64,000 nucleotides of DNA from Rhizorhapis suberifaciens (GCF_014200045.1 NZ_JACHOV010000007.1:124001-188000); one strand, 5' to 3'; positions 8,162 through 17,296 are shown, counted from the first letter of the stretch. Translations and numbers: made by a program. The notes: a model not told the origin generated them from the letters alone.

Positions 8162-9741
8162 GCCGCAGGCCCCCTCTTTTTCTGGTCCCCGGCATAGACG
8201 GTCGGCCAAACGCCCTGCTTGCCCGGCGCCAATATTCCGTTGGGATCGAGAGCATCCTTGACGGCCCGATTGAATCGATTGATTGCGCCTTTGTTGAAGT
8301 CGAAAGTGTCGGCGATAGGATCCATCCAATCGAGATGGGTTCGATATTCGGCGTAGCCCGCTTGGCGCGTGGCTGCGATCAATTCATCGAACATGGCGCG
8401 GACACGGGCGACCTGCTTGTCGTCATCGCGGTCATACATCAGCATGTTGACGTTGTTGCAGAAACGGCCGCCGATGGTGAAGCTGGCGTAGAAGTCGAAA
8501 TCATATTTTGTCATTATTCCGCGGCTGCGCTTCAGCTGCCCCAAGACATGGGTGCTGTTCGCCGGCACGACTGGCGAAAAGCCCATATGGGCGCTGCGCC
8601 CGCCAACCCAGTTCCCCATCATCAGCGGAACCGCCGTGGGGATACCGAGCGTCAGGTCCATATTATTGAGCGGTTCGCCAGTCTTCCATGGCGTTTCATG
8701 GAAGGGAGTATCGAGATGCTTTCCAAAAGCGGCCTTGATGACATCGGCCCGCGCACGGTTCACGGACTCATTGCCGTAAAGACGAATATCGGTGTGCCAA
8801 TAGCCGATCCCATGCTCCTTCAACAGTTCCTGGACGCGACTTTTCGGCATGGCGCCGGGTTTGTCCCAGAAGTCCGACCGCTGCCCCTTCACCACCATTT
8901 TCCCAAGCCAGCTGGGGACGAACAGGCTTTGATCAATGACGCCGCCGATCTTCAATGGGGCAAGCGTGTCGATGACCCAGCCGATATCCTCCTCTTTGGG
9001 GATGTCGATGCTGAGCAGCAGCGAATGTTCCGGCGCGGGCTGAAGCCATAGGCCCATCTTGGTCATGACGCCCAGATTGGATTGGGTGAACGCCAAGTCC
9101 CATGTGGGACCATAGCCGAACGGGAAAAGATGCCAGGCATGATTGCCCTGCATTGCGCCCATCCCTGTGCGGATGACCTCTCCTTGCGGCAGCACCACTT
9201 CCACGCCACAAATATTCTTCGCATGGAGTCCATAGGGGGTATAGCCTATGCCATGGTCCAGCGCGTTCCCCATGACCGACCCCCAGCCATTGCCGGGCAC
9301 TGACATCCATGTTTTGCCGCCATTGGCCTGAATATGTTCGTAAAGATCATAGAAGCTGACGCCGGGCTCGACCACGCAATAAGCAAGCTTGTCGTCATAT
9401 TCGAGGACCTTGTTCATCCGCCCAAGATCCAGAACGACGCTGCCTGGCAGACGAGGCGCCGCAGCGCCATAGCCTAGATTCTTGCCACGCGAGACCGGCC
9501 AGAGCGGGATCTTGTGCTGGTTGGCCAGGCGGATGATCGCCTGCACTTCCTCAACACTACCGGGCGCTATGGCGGCAGACGCGGGAAAGTCGGTCTCTGG
9601 TCCTGGCGCATAGATGTCCGCATAGGTGTCACGGTCAAGGTCGGTGGAAAGCACCCAGTCCTTGCCCACGACCGACGCGAACGCCTGCAACGCCTTGTCG
9701 AATTGCGCCGGACTGATGCGCGGCGGCAGAACAAGATCCAT
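8158..9741 (-). CDS. VAO/PCMH-family flavoprotein (4-alkylphenol methylhydroxylase-like)
   Basis: A 527-residue FAD enzyme of the vanillyl-alcohol oxidase/p-cresol methylhydroxylase family. The N-terminal FAD-binding domain contains SRGKNLGYG, PGVSFYDLY and the signature GNALDHGIGYTPYG. The C-terminal cap ends with AEYRTHL, whose Tyr-Arg pair binds the substrate phenolate in this family, and DPNGILAPGKQGVWP. These enzymes oxidise 4-alkylphenols at the benzylic carbon through a quinone methide that adds water. No signal peptide is visible, as in PchF. The downstream gene encodes a cytochrome c and overlaps by four bases, so the dehydrogenase (PCMH) type is more likely than the oxidase type. 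It has a strong ribosome site (GAGGAGAGG) and is the first gene of the cluster. Substrate candidates are cresol, ethylphenol, eugenol or vanillyl alcohol. Confidence 0.9.
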   Translation of the reverse strand: MDLVLPPRISPAQFDKALQAFASVVGKDWVLSTDLDRDTYADIYAPGPETDFPASAAIAPGSVEEVQAIIRLANQHKIPLWPVSRGKNLGYGAAAPRLPGSVVLDLGRMNKVLEYDDKLAYCVVEPGVSFYDLYEHIQANGGKTWMSVPGNGWGSVMGNALDHGIGYTPYGLHAKNICGVEVVLPQGEVIRTGMGAMQGNHAWHLFPFGYGPTWDLAFTQSNLGVMTKMGLWLQPAPEHSLLLSIDIPKEEDIGWVIDTLAPLKIGGVIDQSLFVPSWLGKMVVKGQRSDFWDKPGAMPKSRVQELLKEHGIGYWHTDIRLYGNESVNRARADVIKAAFGKHLDTPFHETPWKTGEPLNNMDLTLGIPTAVPLMMGNWVGGRSAHMGFSPVVPANSTHVLGQLKRSRGIMTKYDFDFYASFTIGGRFCNNVNMLMYDRDDDKQVARVRAMFDELIAATRQAGYAEYRTHLDWMDPIADTFDFNKGAINRFNRAVKDALDPNGILAPGKQGVWPTVYAGDQKKRGPAA

Positions 9742-9778
9742 GGCCTCTCCTCATTTGGCCCTTCGGCGAGCCATATGA

Positions 9779-9790
9779 TAACTTTTGTTA
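9779..9790. promoter_or_regulatory. Dyad TAAC-TTTT-GTTA before the flavoprotein gene
   Basis: A short inverted repeat about 38 bases upstream of the flavoprotein ATG, in the only gap before the first gene of the aromatic cluster. It is a candidate operator or part of the promoter. It is short enough to be chance. Confidence 0.3.
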
Positions 9791-9846
9791 GTTTTAGGTC
9801 AGAGGTGCAGCGACGTCAATGCGGTTTCTTGGGGCATCACTTGCGC

Positions 9847-10497
9847 TCAGGTAGCAGGCTGTTCGACGGTCATCATCTTTCCGTCGGTAATGATCACCCG
9901 GTCCCCAACTTTAGCCTGAGCGAACAGCAGGGCGGCGAACTCACTTGGCACCCCAATACAACCATGTGTAGCCCAGCCCCATTCTACGTCGCTGCCGTGG
10001 ATTGCGACGCCATCATTGGTCAGTCGAAGCATGTAGGGCATCGGTGCGTCATAGAGATTGGACACATGATCGGCGTCCTTCTCCAATATGGGAAAGCTGC
10101 CGATGGGGGTCGGCTTGTCGTCCGCGCCATAGAGAATGACAGCGGCTCCAATCTCATAGCCGCCGCGGAAGACGGAGAGCGTCTGCGCCTTAAGGTCGAT
10201 GGTGACTACCAGCGGTCCAGGCGGCACCCCCTCATCGTCCCAGACATATGTGCCATGGATGAAGGGACCTTCGATATTCAGAATTCGCTTGACCACAAAA
10301 GGATCGTTCGCGGAGGTAAGGGCCGGTTCGGAAGGGGCGCTTTTGGTGACCTTCGGCAGAGGTTTTGATATAGGCTTGGCCGCCTTGGGCGCGTGAGCGG
10401 GCAGTCCGGCAAGAGAAATTGCAAAGACCAGCGGAACCGCCGCCAATAGCGGCTTGGTCTTGACCCATGTAATGATCATCCGAATCTTGCCCGCCAT
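9847..10497 (-). CDS. L,D-transpeptidase family protein (YkuD domain)
   Basis: A 216-residue exported protein: signal peptide or anchor (TKPLLAAVPLVFAISLAGLPAHA), a Pro/Lys-rich spacer, then a YkuD catalytic domain. The conserved pair is present: the histidine in AIHGSD and the nucleophile cysteine in ATHGCIGVP. The arginine that usually follows (HGCxR) is replaced by glycine. The family forms 3-3 cross-links in peptidoglycan or attaches proteins to it, in the periplasm. I take the ATG at 10497, which has CAGGGGC upstream; the longer frame from 10539 begins with a GTG and has no ribosome site. It stands alone between the aromatic cluster and the TonB receptor, and the function of the two groups gives no hint about it. 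Confidence 0.85.
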   Translation of the reverse strand: MAGKIRMIITWVKTKPLLAAVPLVFAISLAGLPAHAPKAAKPISKPLPKVTKSAPSEPALTSANDPFVVKRILNIEGPFIHGTYVWDDEGVPPGPLVVTIDLKAQTLSVFRGGYEIGAAVILYGADDKPTPIGSFPILEKDADHVSNLYDAPMPYMLRLTNDGVAIHGSDVEWGWATHGCIGVPSEFAALLFAQAKVGDRVIITDGKMMTVEQPAT

Positions 10498-10634
10498 CGG
10501 TTGTGCCCCTGATATCCAACGGATAACCGAAACCGACAAAATGAACAGACAGCGATTTGGCGGTGTTTCGACGCGGGACGATTAATAGAGTAAATCTTAA
10601 CGTCCAGTGTTGACCGTGATCAGTCGAAGCTGTC

Positions 10635-10666
10635 GAGGCCCCTCTCCCGTGAAGAAGAAGGGCCTC
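10635..10666 (-). terminator. Stem-loop after the TonB receptor gene
   Basis: A 7-base perfect stem (GAGGCCC/GGGCCTC) with an 18-base loop lies 40 bases downstream of the receptor stop. No T-run follows, so intrinsic termination would be weak. Confidence 0.35.
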
Positions 10667-10705
10667 TCCTGCCAGGAACCTTTGCAGCAACGTGCCATTA
10701 ATCCG

Positions 10706-13090
10706 CTAGAATTGCGCCTTGACCGTCACGCCATACGTGCGCGGGTCGCCCGGCTGGCCTACGACAAGGCCGGTATTGCCTGATTGGGTGGCCAGCATGT
10801 CATAATATTTCTCGTTGAAGGCATTTTTCATCCAGCCGTAAATGTCCCATTTTTCAGGAACACGGAAACCCAGCCGGAAATTCGCGATCGAATATCCCTT
10901 GATGTCGGTATAGGCAGAGCGGGAGGGGTTGGAGGAGAATTTAAACCGGTAATTGCCTTCAAACCCAAGATAGGCCTCCCCATCCAACCCGAGCAGCTTC
11001 GCCGGCAGATTATATTCCGCTCCATAGGAAAAGGCCCATTTCGAAATGCCGGGCAGCCATTGGCCGGATATGTCGCAATTGGCGGGACTGACCCCACCCG
11101 GAGTTCCCGGCGGGCTCGCAGCCTGTCCTGGCGCCGCAGTCGTTCCCCCCGACAATTCCGGTGGGCATGGTGCATCGTCGAACTTTGCATATTCATGATC
11201 GGTAAAGGCTCCGCTGACATAGAGGCTCAGACGATCGCTCGGCCGTGCGGAGAAATCAGCCTCAATTCCGCGTACCCGAACCTTGTCCGCATTCGCCAGA
11301 TAGCCGCGCAGGACACCGAGCTGCCCATTATTGACCGTGGCCTGATAGTCCTTGATTTCCGTCCAGAAGGCCGCGAGGTTGAACGTCGCCCTACGGTCAA
11401 AAAGTTGTGTCTTCAGGCCCAGCTCGAAATGATTGACCTTCTCGGGCTTCACGGTCGCCGCGCTCAAGATGGGGCTATTGCTGGCGTCCAGTGGCAGGCC
11501 GGCAAGGTTGACCCCGCCTGATTTGAAGCTCTTGGCATAAGTGGCATAAGCCAGCACATCGTCAGCAAGCTCATAAGAAAGCGTCAGGTCACCGGAGACA
11601 TTCCAATCGCTGAAACGCGCGGTGTAGCTTTGCGGAGCGAGCACTGCGCGCTGGTCACTGGTAAGCGCCGTGTTGGTCGCATTGGTCACGGTGGCCACAT
11701 AGGAGCCGGTCTTCTTGTCATAATTGACGCGGAGACCGGGCTGGATCTTCAGCCGGTCGGTCACTTTCCAACTAAGCTGGCCGAAAGCGGCAAGGCTGGT
11801 GGTCTTGAGAATGATATCGTTTTCCGAACGCAAGCCATTCAGCACTGTCGGATCACCGGACGCGGGATTGGACGGACCGATCAACCAGCGGCTGGCCGCC
11901 AAGCCCTGTTCCTGCGCGCCCGTCGTATGCTGCTTTTGATGGTAAGCGAACAGCCCCACCACATAGTCGAAGCGGTTGCCCTCCACGGCATAACGAAATT
12001 CCTGCGAATATTGGTTCTGCTTCGAAGGATTGGCGGACACGGTGGTGATCGGAAGCCCGGTAAAATCCCGATCGTTCGACGGTCCCCAGTTCCAGAATCG
12101 CCATGCAGAGACAGAGGTCAGCGTGCCCGGTCCAAAGTTCCATTCGGTCCTGAGCGACACGCCACCGATCTCCTGGAATGCGTCCAGCGCGGTATCGACA
12201 TCGGTCACGCGGTCGAACGCATTGGTGCTGGGCGGCGCATAGTTAAAGGCTGCCGCTAAAGCCGCGAACTGACGGTTGAGCGGACGCTGGGTCGCCCCGG
12301 TTCGTACGAAAATCTGGGCGCAGCATTCCGGGTCCTGACGGTTATAATCGGCCGACAGTGTCACATCGACCGCATCGGTCGCGCGCCATAACAGCACGCC
12401 GCGCAGGCCCAGATTATCCTGCTCATTGACCCAGTTATGAGTGGTCACATTGTAAATCGTGCCCCGCCGGTCAGTTGAGGAGGCGGCCAATCGGACTGCC
12501 AGCTTGTCCTCTATGATCGGCCCCGACACGGATGCCTTGGCCTGTACATAGCCAAGGTTACCCACGCTCACTTCGGCGCGGCCCTCAAAGTTGAAACTCG
12601 GTTTGCGCGTGGTGATGTTGATGGCGCCAGCCGTCGTGTTCTTGCCGTACAGGGTCCCCTGCGGACCGCGTAGTACTTCGACCTGCTCCACATCGAGGAA
12701 GTCAAAGGTCGCGGCTGCGATCCGGCTGTTATAAACCTGGTCGATATACACGCCGACGCCCTGCTCGATGCCGTCGTTGGTGAGGCCGAACGGCGCACCA
12801 AGACCGCGAATGTTCGCGGCGGAATTGCGGGGATTGCTCGAATAGAATTGCAGCGAAGGCTGAAGCTGGGTCAGCCGCGCCACGTTAAAGCTTCCGGTGG
12901 ATTCCAACGTCCTTGAATCCACGACGGAGACAGCGACCGGCACATCCTGCACGTCTTCCGCACGTCTGCGCGCCATAACAATGATGGTATCGCCTTCGGA
13001 AGCGCCGGCAGCCGCGTCATCGGCTGCAAAAGCCTGGGTCGAAATGGCGGCCACAGATGCCGTGGCCAGCCACAGAAAACGTCTGATCAT
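10706..13090 (-). CDS. TonB-dependent outer-membrane receptor
   Basis: A 794-residue receptor: signal peptide ending at AFA, a TonB-box-like segment (DTIIVMARRR), a plug domain with NIRGLGAPFG and LRGPQGTLYGKN, then a 22-strand barrel ending in the C-terminal aromatic residue (VKAQF). It moves a large or scarce substrate across the outer membrane using TonB energy. Sphingomonads use such receptors for aromatic compounds and sulfur compounds as well as iron. It lies directly downstream of the sulfate uptake operon in the same direction, which hints at an organosulfur ligand, while the aromatic cluster on the other side allows an aromatic one. An AGGGGGA ribosome site precedes the ATG. Confidence 0.93.
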   Translation of the reverse strand: MIRRFLWLATASVAAISTQAFAADDAAAGASEGDTIIVMARRRAEDVQDVPVAVSVVDSRTLESTGSFNVARLTQLQPSLQFYSSNPRNSAANIRGLGAPFGLTNDGIEQGVGVYIDQVYNSRIAAATFDFLDVEQVEVLRGPQGTLYGKNTTAGAINITTRKPSFNFEGRAEVSVGNLGYVQAKASVSGPIIEDKLAVRLAASSTDRRGTIYNVTTHNWVNEQDNLGLRGVLLWRATDAVDVTLSADYNRQDPECCAQIFVRTGATQRPLNRQFAALAAAFNYAPPSTNAFDRVTDVDTALDAFQEIGGVSLRTEWNFGPGTLTSVSAWRFWNWGPSNDRDFTGLPITTVSANPSKQNQYSQEFRYAVEGNRFDYVVGLFAYHQKQHTTGAQEQGLAASRWLIGPSNPASGDPTVLNGLRSENDIILKTTSLAAFGQLSWKVTDRLKIQPGLRVNYDKKTGSYVATVTNATNTALTSDQRAVLAPQSYTARFSDWNVSGDLTLSYELADDVLAYATYAKSFKSGGVNLAGLPLDASNSPILSAATVKPEKVNHFELGLKTQLFDRRATFNLAAFWTEIKDYQATVNNGQLGVLRGYLANADKVRVRGIEADFSARPSDRLSLYVSGAFTDHEYAKFDDAPCPPELSGGTTAAPGQAASPPGTPGGVSPANCDISGQWLPGISKWAFSYGAEYNLPAKLLGLDGEAYLGFEGNYRFKFSSNPSRSAYTDIKGYSIANFRLGFRVPEKWDIYGWMKNAFNEKYYDMLATQSGNTGLVVGQPGDPRTYGVTVKAQF

Positions 13091-13127
13091 ATATTCCCCC
13101 TATGGGTTGGATCATGACGCCTCCGGT

Positions 13128-13137
13128 TGACCGGTCA
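13128..13137. promoter_or_regulatory. 10-base palindrome TGACCGGTCA upstream of the TonB receptor
   Basis: A perfect palindrome lies 38 bases before the receptor ATG, in the position of a promoter or operator. No partner regulator is identified, and it may be chance. Confidence 0.3.
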
Positions 13138-13203
13138 GCATAGTCATCAATGTCTGGGATAAAACCGCGCCTCCATTCGCTGGTCAGCGCATTGAGTTTA
13201 TTG

Positions 13204-13251
13204 CTCCGGAAAAGGCCGGAGTGATAGAATTGACACCCCGATTGGTCGGGG
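13204..13251 (-). terminator. Two tandem stem-loops ending the sulfate operon
   Basis: Directly after the DUF2292 stop come two hairpins: CCCCGA-4-TCGGGG (13236-13251) and CTCCGG-6-CCGGAG (13204-13221). The second has a T-rich loop, but no long T-run follows either. They probably separate the sulfate operon from the TonB receptor transcript. Confidence 0.5.
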
Positions 13252-13258
13252 CGGGAAA

Positions 13259-13438
13259 TTAAACCGGGCGAAGCCGTTTCTTCTCGGTCACGTCGATCTG
13301 CACGACGCGGTCTTCATGAATGGTGAGGGAAATTGTGCCAAAGCGCAGGCTCATCAGTGCATCCCTTACGCTCCGCAAACTTTCTTCAACATGCAGCTGT
13401 TTATCGGGACCAGCCGCCCGTCCGTTGTTACCGACCAT
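13259..13438 (-). CDS. DUF2292 (YezD-like) small protein
   Basis: A 59-residue protein. Residues 17-55 carry the DUF2292 pattern: an LRSVRDAL helix, then FGTISLTIHEDRVVQIDVTEK. This small family (YezD in Bacillus) is often linked to sulfur-assimilation genes, and here it is the last gene of the sulfate transporter operon. The start at 13438 is fixed by a perfect GGAGG ribosome site lying in the end of cysA; the ATG is only 2 bases past the cysA stop. Its biochemical role is not established. The link with sulfate transport is seen in the gene order; a regulatory or accessory role is inference. Confidence 0.8.
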   Translation of the reverse strand: MVGNNGRAAGPDKQLHVEESLRSVRDALMSLRFGTISLTIHEDRVVQIDVTEKKRLRPV

Positions 13439-13440
13439 CT

Positions 13441-14487
13441 CTAGCCTCCATTTGCAAAAGCCATGGCGCGGGATAGGCGTATGCCCACCTGCTTCCCTGG
13501 TACCGGCGCGGTGCCCTGCGAGGATAAATCCACCTCTACGGGGCGAGCGAGACCGGCAAAATGCCCCTCCACCCTCCAGTTTCCGCCCTTGCGGTAGACG
13601 TTGGTGACAAGCAGAGGCAGGCTGCCCGCACCATTGTCTTCACACAGAACGGCATCATGCGGACGGAAGTGCAGTTCGACCTGCCCCTCCGGCAAACGAT
13701 CCACCGGCACTTCTACCGGGCGGTCGAAGAACATGGGCTTGCCCCCGGACACCGAAATCGGCACGCAATTGGTTTCGCCCACAAAATCGGAAACAAAGGC
13801 GCTGCGCGGCGCCATGTAGATTTCCTCCGGTGTGCCGGTCTGCTCTATGATGCCATGGTCCATGACGACTACGCGGTCGGCGAGTTCCAGCGCCTCTTCC
13901 TGGTCATGCGTCACGAAGATCGAGGTAAGCCCCATCTGCTCATGCAGTTGGCGCAGCCAGCGGCGCAGGTCCTTGCGCACCTTGGCATCAAGGGCACCAA
14001 AAGGTTCGTCCAGCAGCAGCAGCTTAGGATCCACCGCAAGCGCCCGGGCAAGTGCGACGCGCTGCCGCTGTCCACCGGAAAGCTGCACTGGATAGCGATC
14101 TCCGACTTCTCCAAGCTGCACCAGTTCCAGCAACTCCTGGGCGCGCGCCTTGATTGCAGACTTTGCTGGGCGCAACCTGGACTTCCGCACGGTAAGACCA
14201 AAGGCCACATTTTCCGCCACGGTCATATGCTTGAATAGAGCGTAATGCTGGAAGACGAAGCCGACATGGCGGTCGGCCACGCGAAGGCCGGTTACATCTT
14301 CCCCGTCGAAGGTCACATTGCCATTGTCAGGAAACGCCAGGCCCGCGATGATGCGCAACAAGGTCGTCTTGCCAGAGCCGGACGGACCGAGCAACGCTAG
14401 GAATTCCCCCTGCCTCACCTCAAGACTGATGTTGCGGAGTGCGGAGAAACTACCAAAATCCTTGCTGATGTTTTCAAGCTTGATCAA
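13441..14487 (-). CDS. cysA: Sulfate/thiosulfate ABC transporter, ATP-binding protein CysA
   Basis: A 348-residue importer ATPase: Walker [11 protein letters not shown]-loop FQHYALF, signature LSGGQRQR, Walker [13 protein letters not shown], switch histidine in VTHDQEEA, then a C-terminal regulatory (TOBE-like) domain from about residue 235. It energises uptake of sulfate or thiosulfate through CysT and CysW. I prefer the TTG at 14487: it overlaps the cysW stop by four bases (TTGA), has GGGAG eight to nine bases upstream and gives the usual N-terminus [14 protein letters not shown]. An ATG at 14523 would add 12 residues and a 40-base overlap. The identity follows from operon context with the cognate permeases and binding protein. 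Confidence 0.93.
   Translation of the reverse strand: MIKLENISKDFGSFSALRNISLEVRQGEFLALLGPSGSGKTTLLRIIAGLAFPDNGNVTFDGEDVTGLRVADRHVGFVFQHYALFKHMTVAENVAFGLTVRKSRLRPAKSAIKARAQELLELVQLGEVGDRYPVQLSGGQRQRVALARALAVDPKLLLLDEPFGALDAKVRKDLRRWLRQLHEQMGLTSIFVTHDQEEALELADRVVVMDHGIIEQTGTPEEIYMAPRSAFVSDFVGETNCVPISVSGGKPMFFDRPVEVPVDRLPEGQVELHFRPHDAVLCEDNGAGSLPLLVTNVYRKGGNWRVEGHFAGLARPVEVDLSSQGTAPVPGKQVGIRLSRAMAFANGG
13445..13449 (-). promoter_or_regulatory. Ribosome site GGAGG inside the 3' end of cysA
   Basis: The full GGAGG for the DUF2292 gene overlaps the last coding bases of cysA, so translation of the two is likely coupled. It decides the DUF2292 start. Confidence 0.7.
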
Positions 14488-15320
14488 TGTCCGGTACTCC
14501 CGCGATGATAGTCGAACCGCCATTCAAGTACGCTTTTCACGACCAGCGTCACCAGGGCCAGCATGGCAAGCAAGGAGGCGACGGCGAAGGCTCCGACAAA
14601 ATTATATTCGTTGTAGAGGATCTCGACATGCAGCGGCATAGTGTTGGTCAGGCCCCTGATATGGCCCGACACCACCGATACCGCGCCAAATTCCCCCATC
14701 GCCCGGGCATTGCAGAGCAATACGCCGTAAAGGAGGCCCCAGCGCACATTGGGCAGGGTGACATGCCAGAAGGTCTGCCAGCCGGATGCGCCAAGCGAAA
14801 TCGCCGCCTCCTCATCGTCGCGGCCCTGCTCCTGCATCAGCGGAATAAGTTCGCGCGCAACGAAGGGAAAGGTGATGAAGATGGTGGCCAGCACGATGCC
14901 CGGCACAGCAAAGATGATTTGAACATTATGCGCGGCGAGCCAAGAGCCGAACCAGCCATGCGCGCCAAAGAGCAGCACGAAGATAAGGCCGGACACGACG
15001 GGAGACACTGAAAATGGCAGGTCGATAAAGGTGATCAGCAGGCTTTTCCCGGGAAAATCGAATTTGGTGATCGCCCAGGACGCCGCGAGGCCGAATACCA
15101 CATTGGCAGGCACGCTGATCGCCGCGACAATCAGTGTCAGCTTGATCGCGGCCAAAGCGTCTGGTTCGACCAGGGATGAGGCATAGGCGGAGACGCCCTG
15201 CTTCAACGCCTCGACGAAAACCGCCGCAAGCGGAAGCAGTACGAACAGTGCAATAAAGGCGAGCGCGATGCCGATGAGCGCCAGCCGCGCCGGCTTTGCT
15301 TCTTGCAGGACGAAGGTCAT
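14484..15320 (-). CDS. cysW: Sulfate ABC transporter permease CysW
   Basis: A 278-residue inner-membrane protein with about six transmembrane helices and the permease coupling motif [22 protein letters not shown], which contacts the ATPase. It pairs with CysT to form the sulfate channel. The ATG at 15320 overlaps the cysT stop by ATGA and is preferred over an upstream in-frame start at 15347. It continues into cysA with another four-base overlap, so the order is cysT-cysW-cysA as in classic sulfate permeases. Confidence 0.92.
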   Translation of the reverse strand: MTFVLQEAKPARLALIGIALAFIALFVLLPLAAVFVEALKQGVSAYASSLVEPDALAAIKLTLIVAAISVPANVVFGLAASWAITKFDFPGKSLLITFIDLPFSVSPVVSGLIFVLLFGAHGWFGSWLAAHNVQIIFAVPGIVLATIFITFPFVARELIPLMQEQGRDDEEAAISLGASGWQTFWHVTLPNVRWGLLYGVLLCNARAMGEFGAVSVVSGHIRGLTNTMPLHVEILYNEYNFVGAFAVASLLAMLALVTLVVKSVLEWRFDYHRGSTGH

Positions 15321-16201
15321 TGGCTGTTCATCCTGCGGCGGCTCCACATCTGGAGCAGGTTGATGAAGAGGAGAATGCCAAAGGACGCGATCAGCATTAC
15401 CGTTGCGATCGCCGTGGCCCCTCCATAGGCAAATTGTTCAAGTTGGGTCACGATCAGCAGCGGCGCAATTTCGGAAACATAGGGCATGTTTCCGGCAATG
15501 AAGATGACCGACCCATATTCCCCGACACCGCGCGCAAACGCCATTGCGCACCCAGTGATCAGCGCGGGAGCAATTGCCGGCAGGATGACGCGATTAAAGG
15601 TCTGCAGGCGGCTGGCTCCCAGCGTTGCGGCCGCTTCTTCGACATCCTTGCCCATATCCGACAGCACGGGTTCGACCGTTCGCACCACGAATGGCAGGCC
15701 GATAAAGATCAGCGCCACCACAACCCCCAGGGGGGTAAAGGCAACCTTCAGCCCAAGTGGTTCCAGATATTGCCCGACCCACCCGTTGGGCGCATAAAGC
15801 GCGGTCAGCGCAATACCGGCCACAGCCGTTGGCAACGCAAAGGGAAGGTCAATGAAGGCATTCACCACACCCTTTGCCGGAAAATCATAGCGGACGAGCA
15901 CCCATGCAATGAGCAGCCCGAATACGCCGTTCACCACCGCAGCGGCCGCGGCCGCGCCGAAGCTCAACCGATAGGCGGCAAGAGCCCGCTCGGAAAGCCC
16001 GACCGCCACGAATTCCGACCAGCCCATTCCCGCCGCACGAATGAATACGGCGCTTAAGGGAATAAGCACGATCAGGGACAGCCAGATCACGCTGAAACCG
16101 AACGTCAGGCCGAAGCCCGGAATGACCGACTGGCGCCTGCGCTTTTCCGCTTTTGCTGGAACTGTGGTGATCTGCAGTTGACTGCTCAATGCTATGTCCA
16201 T
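15317..16201 (-). CDS. cysT: Sulfate ABC transporter permease CysT
   Basis: A 294-residue permease with six predicted transmembrane helices and the EAA coupling loop EEAAATLGASRLQTFNRVILP. Conserved GEYGSVIFI and PFALPTAVAG segments are typical of CysT/CysU. It forms the membrane channel with CysW. It begins 8 bases after the stop of the binding-protein gene and overlaps cysW by four bases, so it is the second gene of the operon. Confidence 0.92.
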   Translation of the reverse strand: MDIALSSQLQITTVPAKAEKRRRQSVIPGFGLTFGFSVIWLSLIVLIPLSAVFIRAAGMGWSEFVAVGLSERALAAYRLSFGAAAAAAVVNGVFGLLIAWVLVRYDFPAKGVVNAFIDLPFALPTAVAGIALTALYAPNGWVGQYLEPLGLKVAFTPLGVVVALIFIGLPFVVRTVEPVLSDMGKDVEEAAATLGASRLQTFNRVILPAIAPALITGCAMAFARGVGEYGSVIFIAGNMPYVSEIAPLLIVTQLEQFAYGGATAIATVMLIASFGILLFINLLQMWSRRRMNSQ

Positions 16202-16209
16202 GTAAGCCT

Positions 16210-17241
16210 CTAACGCTTCGACACGGCGAATATCTTGTCGAATACGCCGCCGTCGTCGAAGAATCGGGCTTGTGCGGCTTTCCAGCCGCCAAAGTCCTTG
16301 TCAATAGTGACGAGGTTCAGCTTCGCGAACACAGCGGCGTATTTTTCGGCCACTTTCGGATCGCGAGGACGATAGAAATTGCTGGCGATAATGGCCTGTC
16401 CTTCCGGCGTGTAGAGGAAGCGAAGATAAGCCTCAGCCGCCTTTTCCGCGCCATGTTTCTTGGCGTTGGCGTCAAGGACGGCGACTGGCGGCTCGGCCAG
16501 AATGGAAATGGACGGAGCGACAATCTCAAACCTGCCTTTCCCCAATTCCTTTTCGGCCAAGAAAGCTTCATTTTCCCATGCGAGCAGGACATCGCCAATT
16601 CCACGTTCAACAAAAGTGGTGGTCGCGCCCCGCGCGCCGCTGTCCAGTACTGGCACTTGCGAGAACAGCTTGGTCACATAGGACTGGGCCGCGGCATCCG
16701 ACCCGCCTGCTTTCTTGCCATAGGCCCAAGCCGCAAGGAAGTTCCAGCGCGCGCCCCCGCTGGTCTTCGGATTGGGGGTGATCACCTGCACACCCGGTTT
16801 GATCAAGTCGCCCCAATCCTTGATTCTCTTGGGGTTGCCCTTGCGCACCAGAAATACAATGGTGGACGTGTAAGGGGCACTGTTGTCGGGAAGCCGGGCC
16901 TGCCAGTCGGCCGGCAGCAGCTTCGCCCGCTCGGATATGGCCTCTATATCATAGGCGAGAGCCAAGGTGACGACATCGGCCTCCAGCCCATCGATCACGG
17001 CTCGGGACTGCTTGCCCGAACCACCATGGCTCATGTTGAAATCAATCCGCTGGCCCGTCTCGCTTTCCCACTTTTTCGCGAAGGCAGCATTGATCTCCTT
17101 ATAGAGTTCACGGGTCGGGTCATAAGAGGCATTCATGAGCGTTAAGGATTTTCCATCCTTCCCTGCCTCCCCCGAACATGCCGGGAGAATGAGCAGCGCC
17201 GCCGAGGCGGCCGCGGTCAGGATGAATGTACGCTTTTTCAT
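16210..17241 (-). CDS. sbp: Sulfate-binding protein (Sbp/CysP family), lipoprotein
   Basis: A 343-residue substrate-binding protein: signal peptide with lipobox LPAC, then [16 protein letters not shown] (the family-typical opening), [13 protein letters not shown] (anion-binding loop), and [16 protein letters not shown] near the middle. It captures sulfate in the periplasm and delivers it to CysTW. The lipobox implies tethering to the membrane, whereas enteric Sbp is soluble. It is first in the operon, with ribosome site GAGAGGGGGA and two inverted repeats in its leader, and is probably induced by sulfur limitation. Sulfate versus thiosulfate preference cannot be read from sequence. Confidence 0.92.
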   Translation of the reverse strand: MKKRTFILTAAASAALLILPACSGEAGKDGKSLTLMNASYDPTRELYKEINAAFAKKWESETGQRIDFNMSHGGSGKQSRAVIDGLEADVVTLALAYDIEAISERAKLLPADWQARLPDNSAPYTSTIVFLVRKGNPKRIKDWGDLIKPGVQVITPNPKTSGGARWNFLAAWAYGKKAGGSDAAAQSYVTKLFSQVPVLDSGARGATTTFVERGIGDVLLAWENEAFLAEKELGKGRFEIVAPSISILAEPPVAVLDANAKKHGAEKAAEAYLRFLYTPEGQAIIASNFYRPRDPKVAEKYAAVFAKLNLVTIDKDFGGWKAAQARFFDDGGVFDKIFAVSKR

Positions 17242-17253
17242 AAGTCCCCCTCT

Positions 17254-17296
17254 CGAATATTCGCCTTATCTATCTCTACTAAAAGGATAGACAAGG
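17254..17296 (-). promoter_or_regulatory. Paired inverted repeats in the sbp leader
   Basis: Two dyads lie between promoter region and ribosome site of sbp. One is the perfect palindrome CGAATATTCG (17254-17263). The other is an 11-base inverted repeat with one mismatch, CCTTGTCTATC and GATAGATAAGG (17286-17296 and 17264-17274) separated by 11 bases. They could be operators for a sulfur regulator such as the nearby Rrf2 protein, or form an RNA hairpin ahead of the ribosome site. Confidence 0.45.

Noticed and set aside
13441-14523. ATG at 14523 as cysA start
   Set aside because: It would overlap cysW by 40 bases with no ribosome site; the TTG at 14487 has GGGAG and a four-base overlap. It cannot be wholly excluded.
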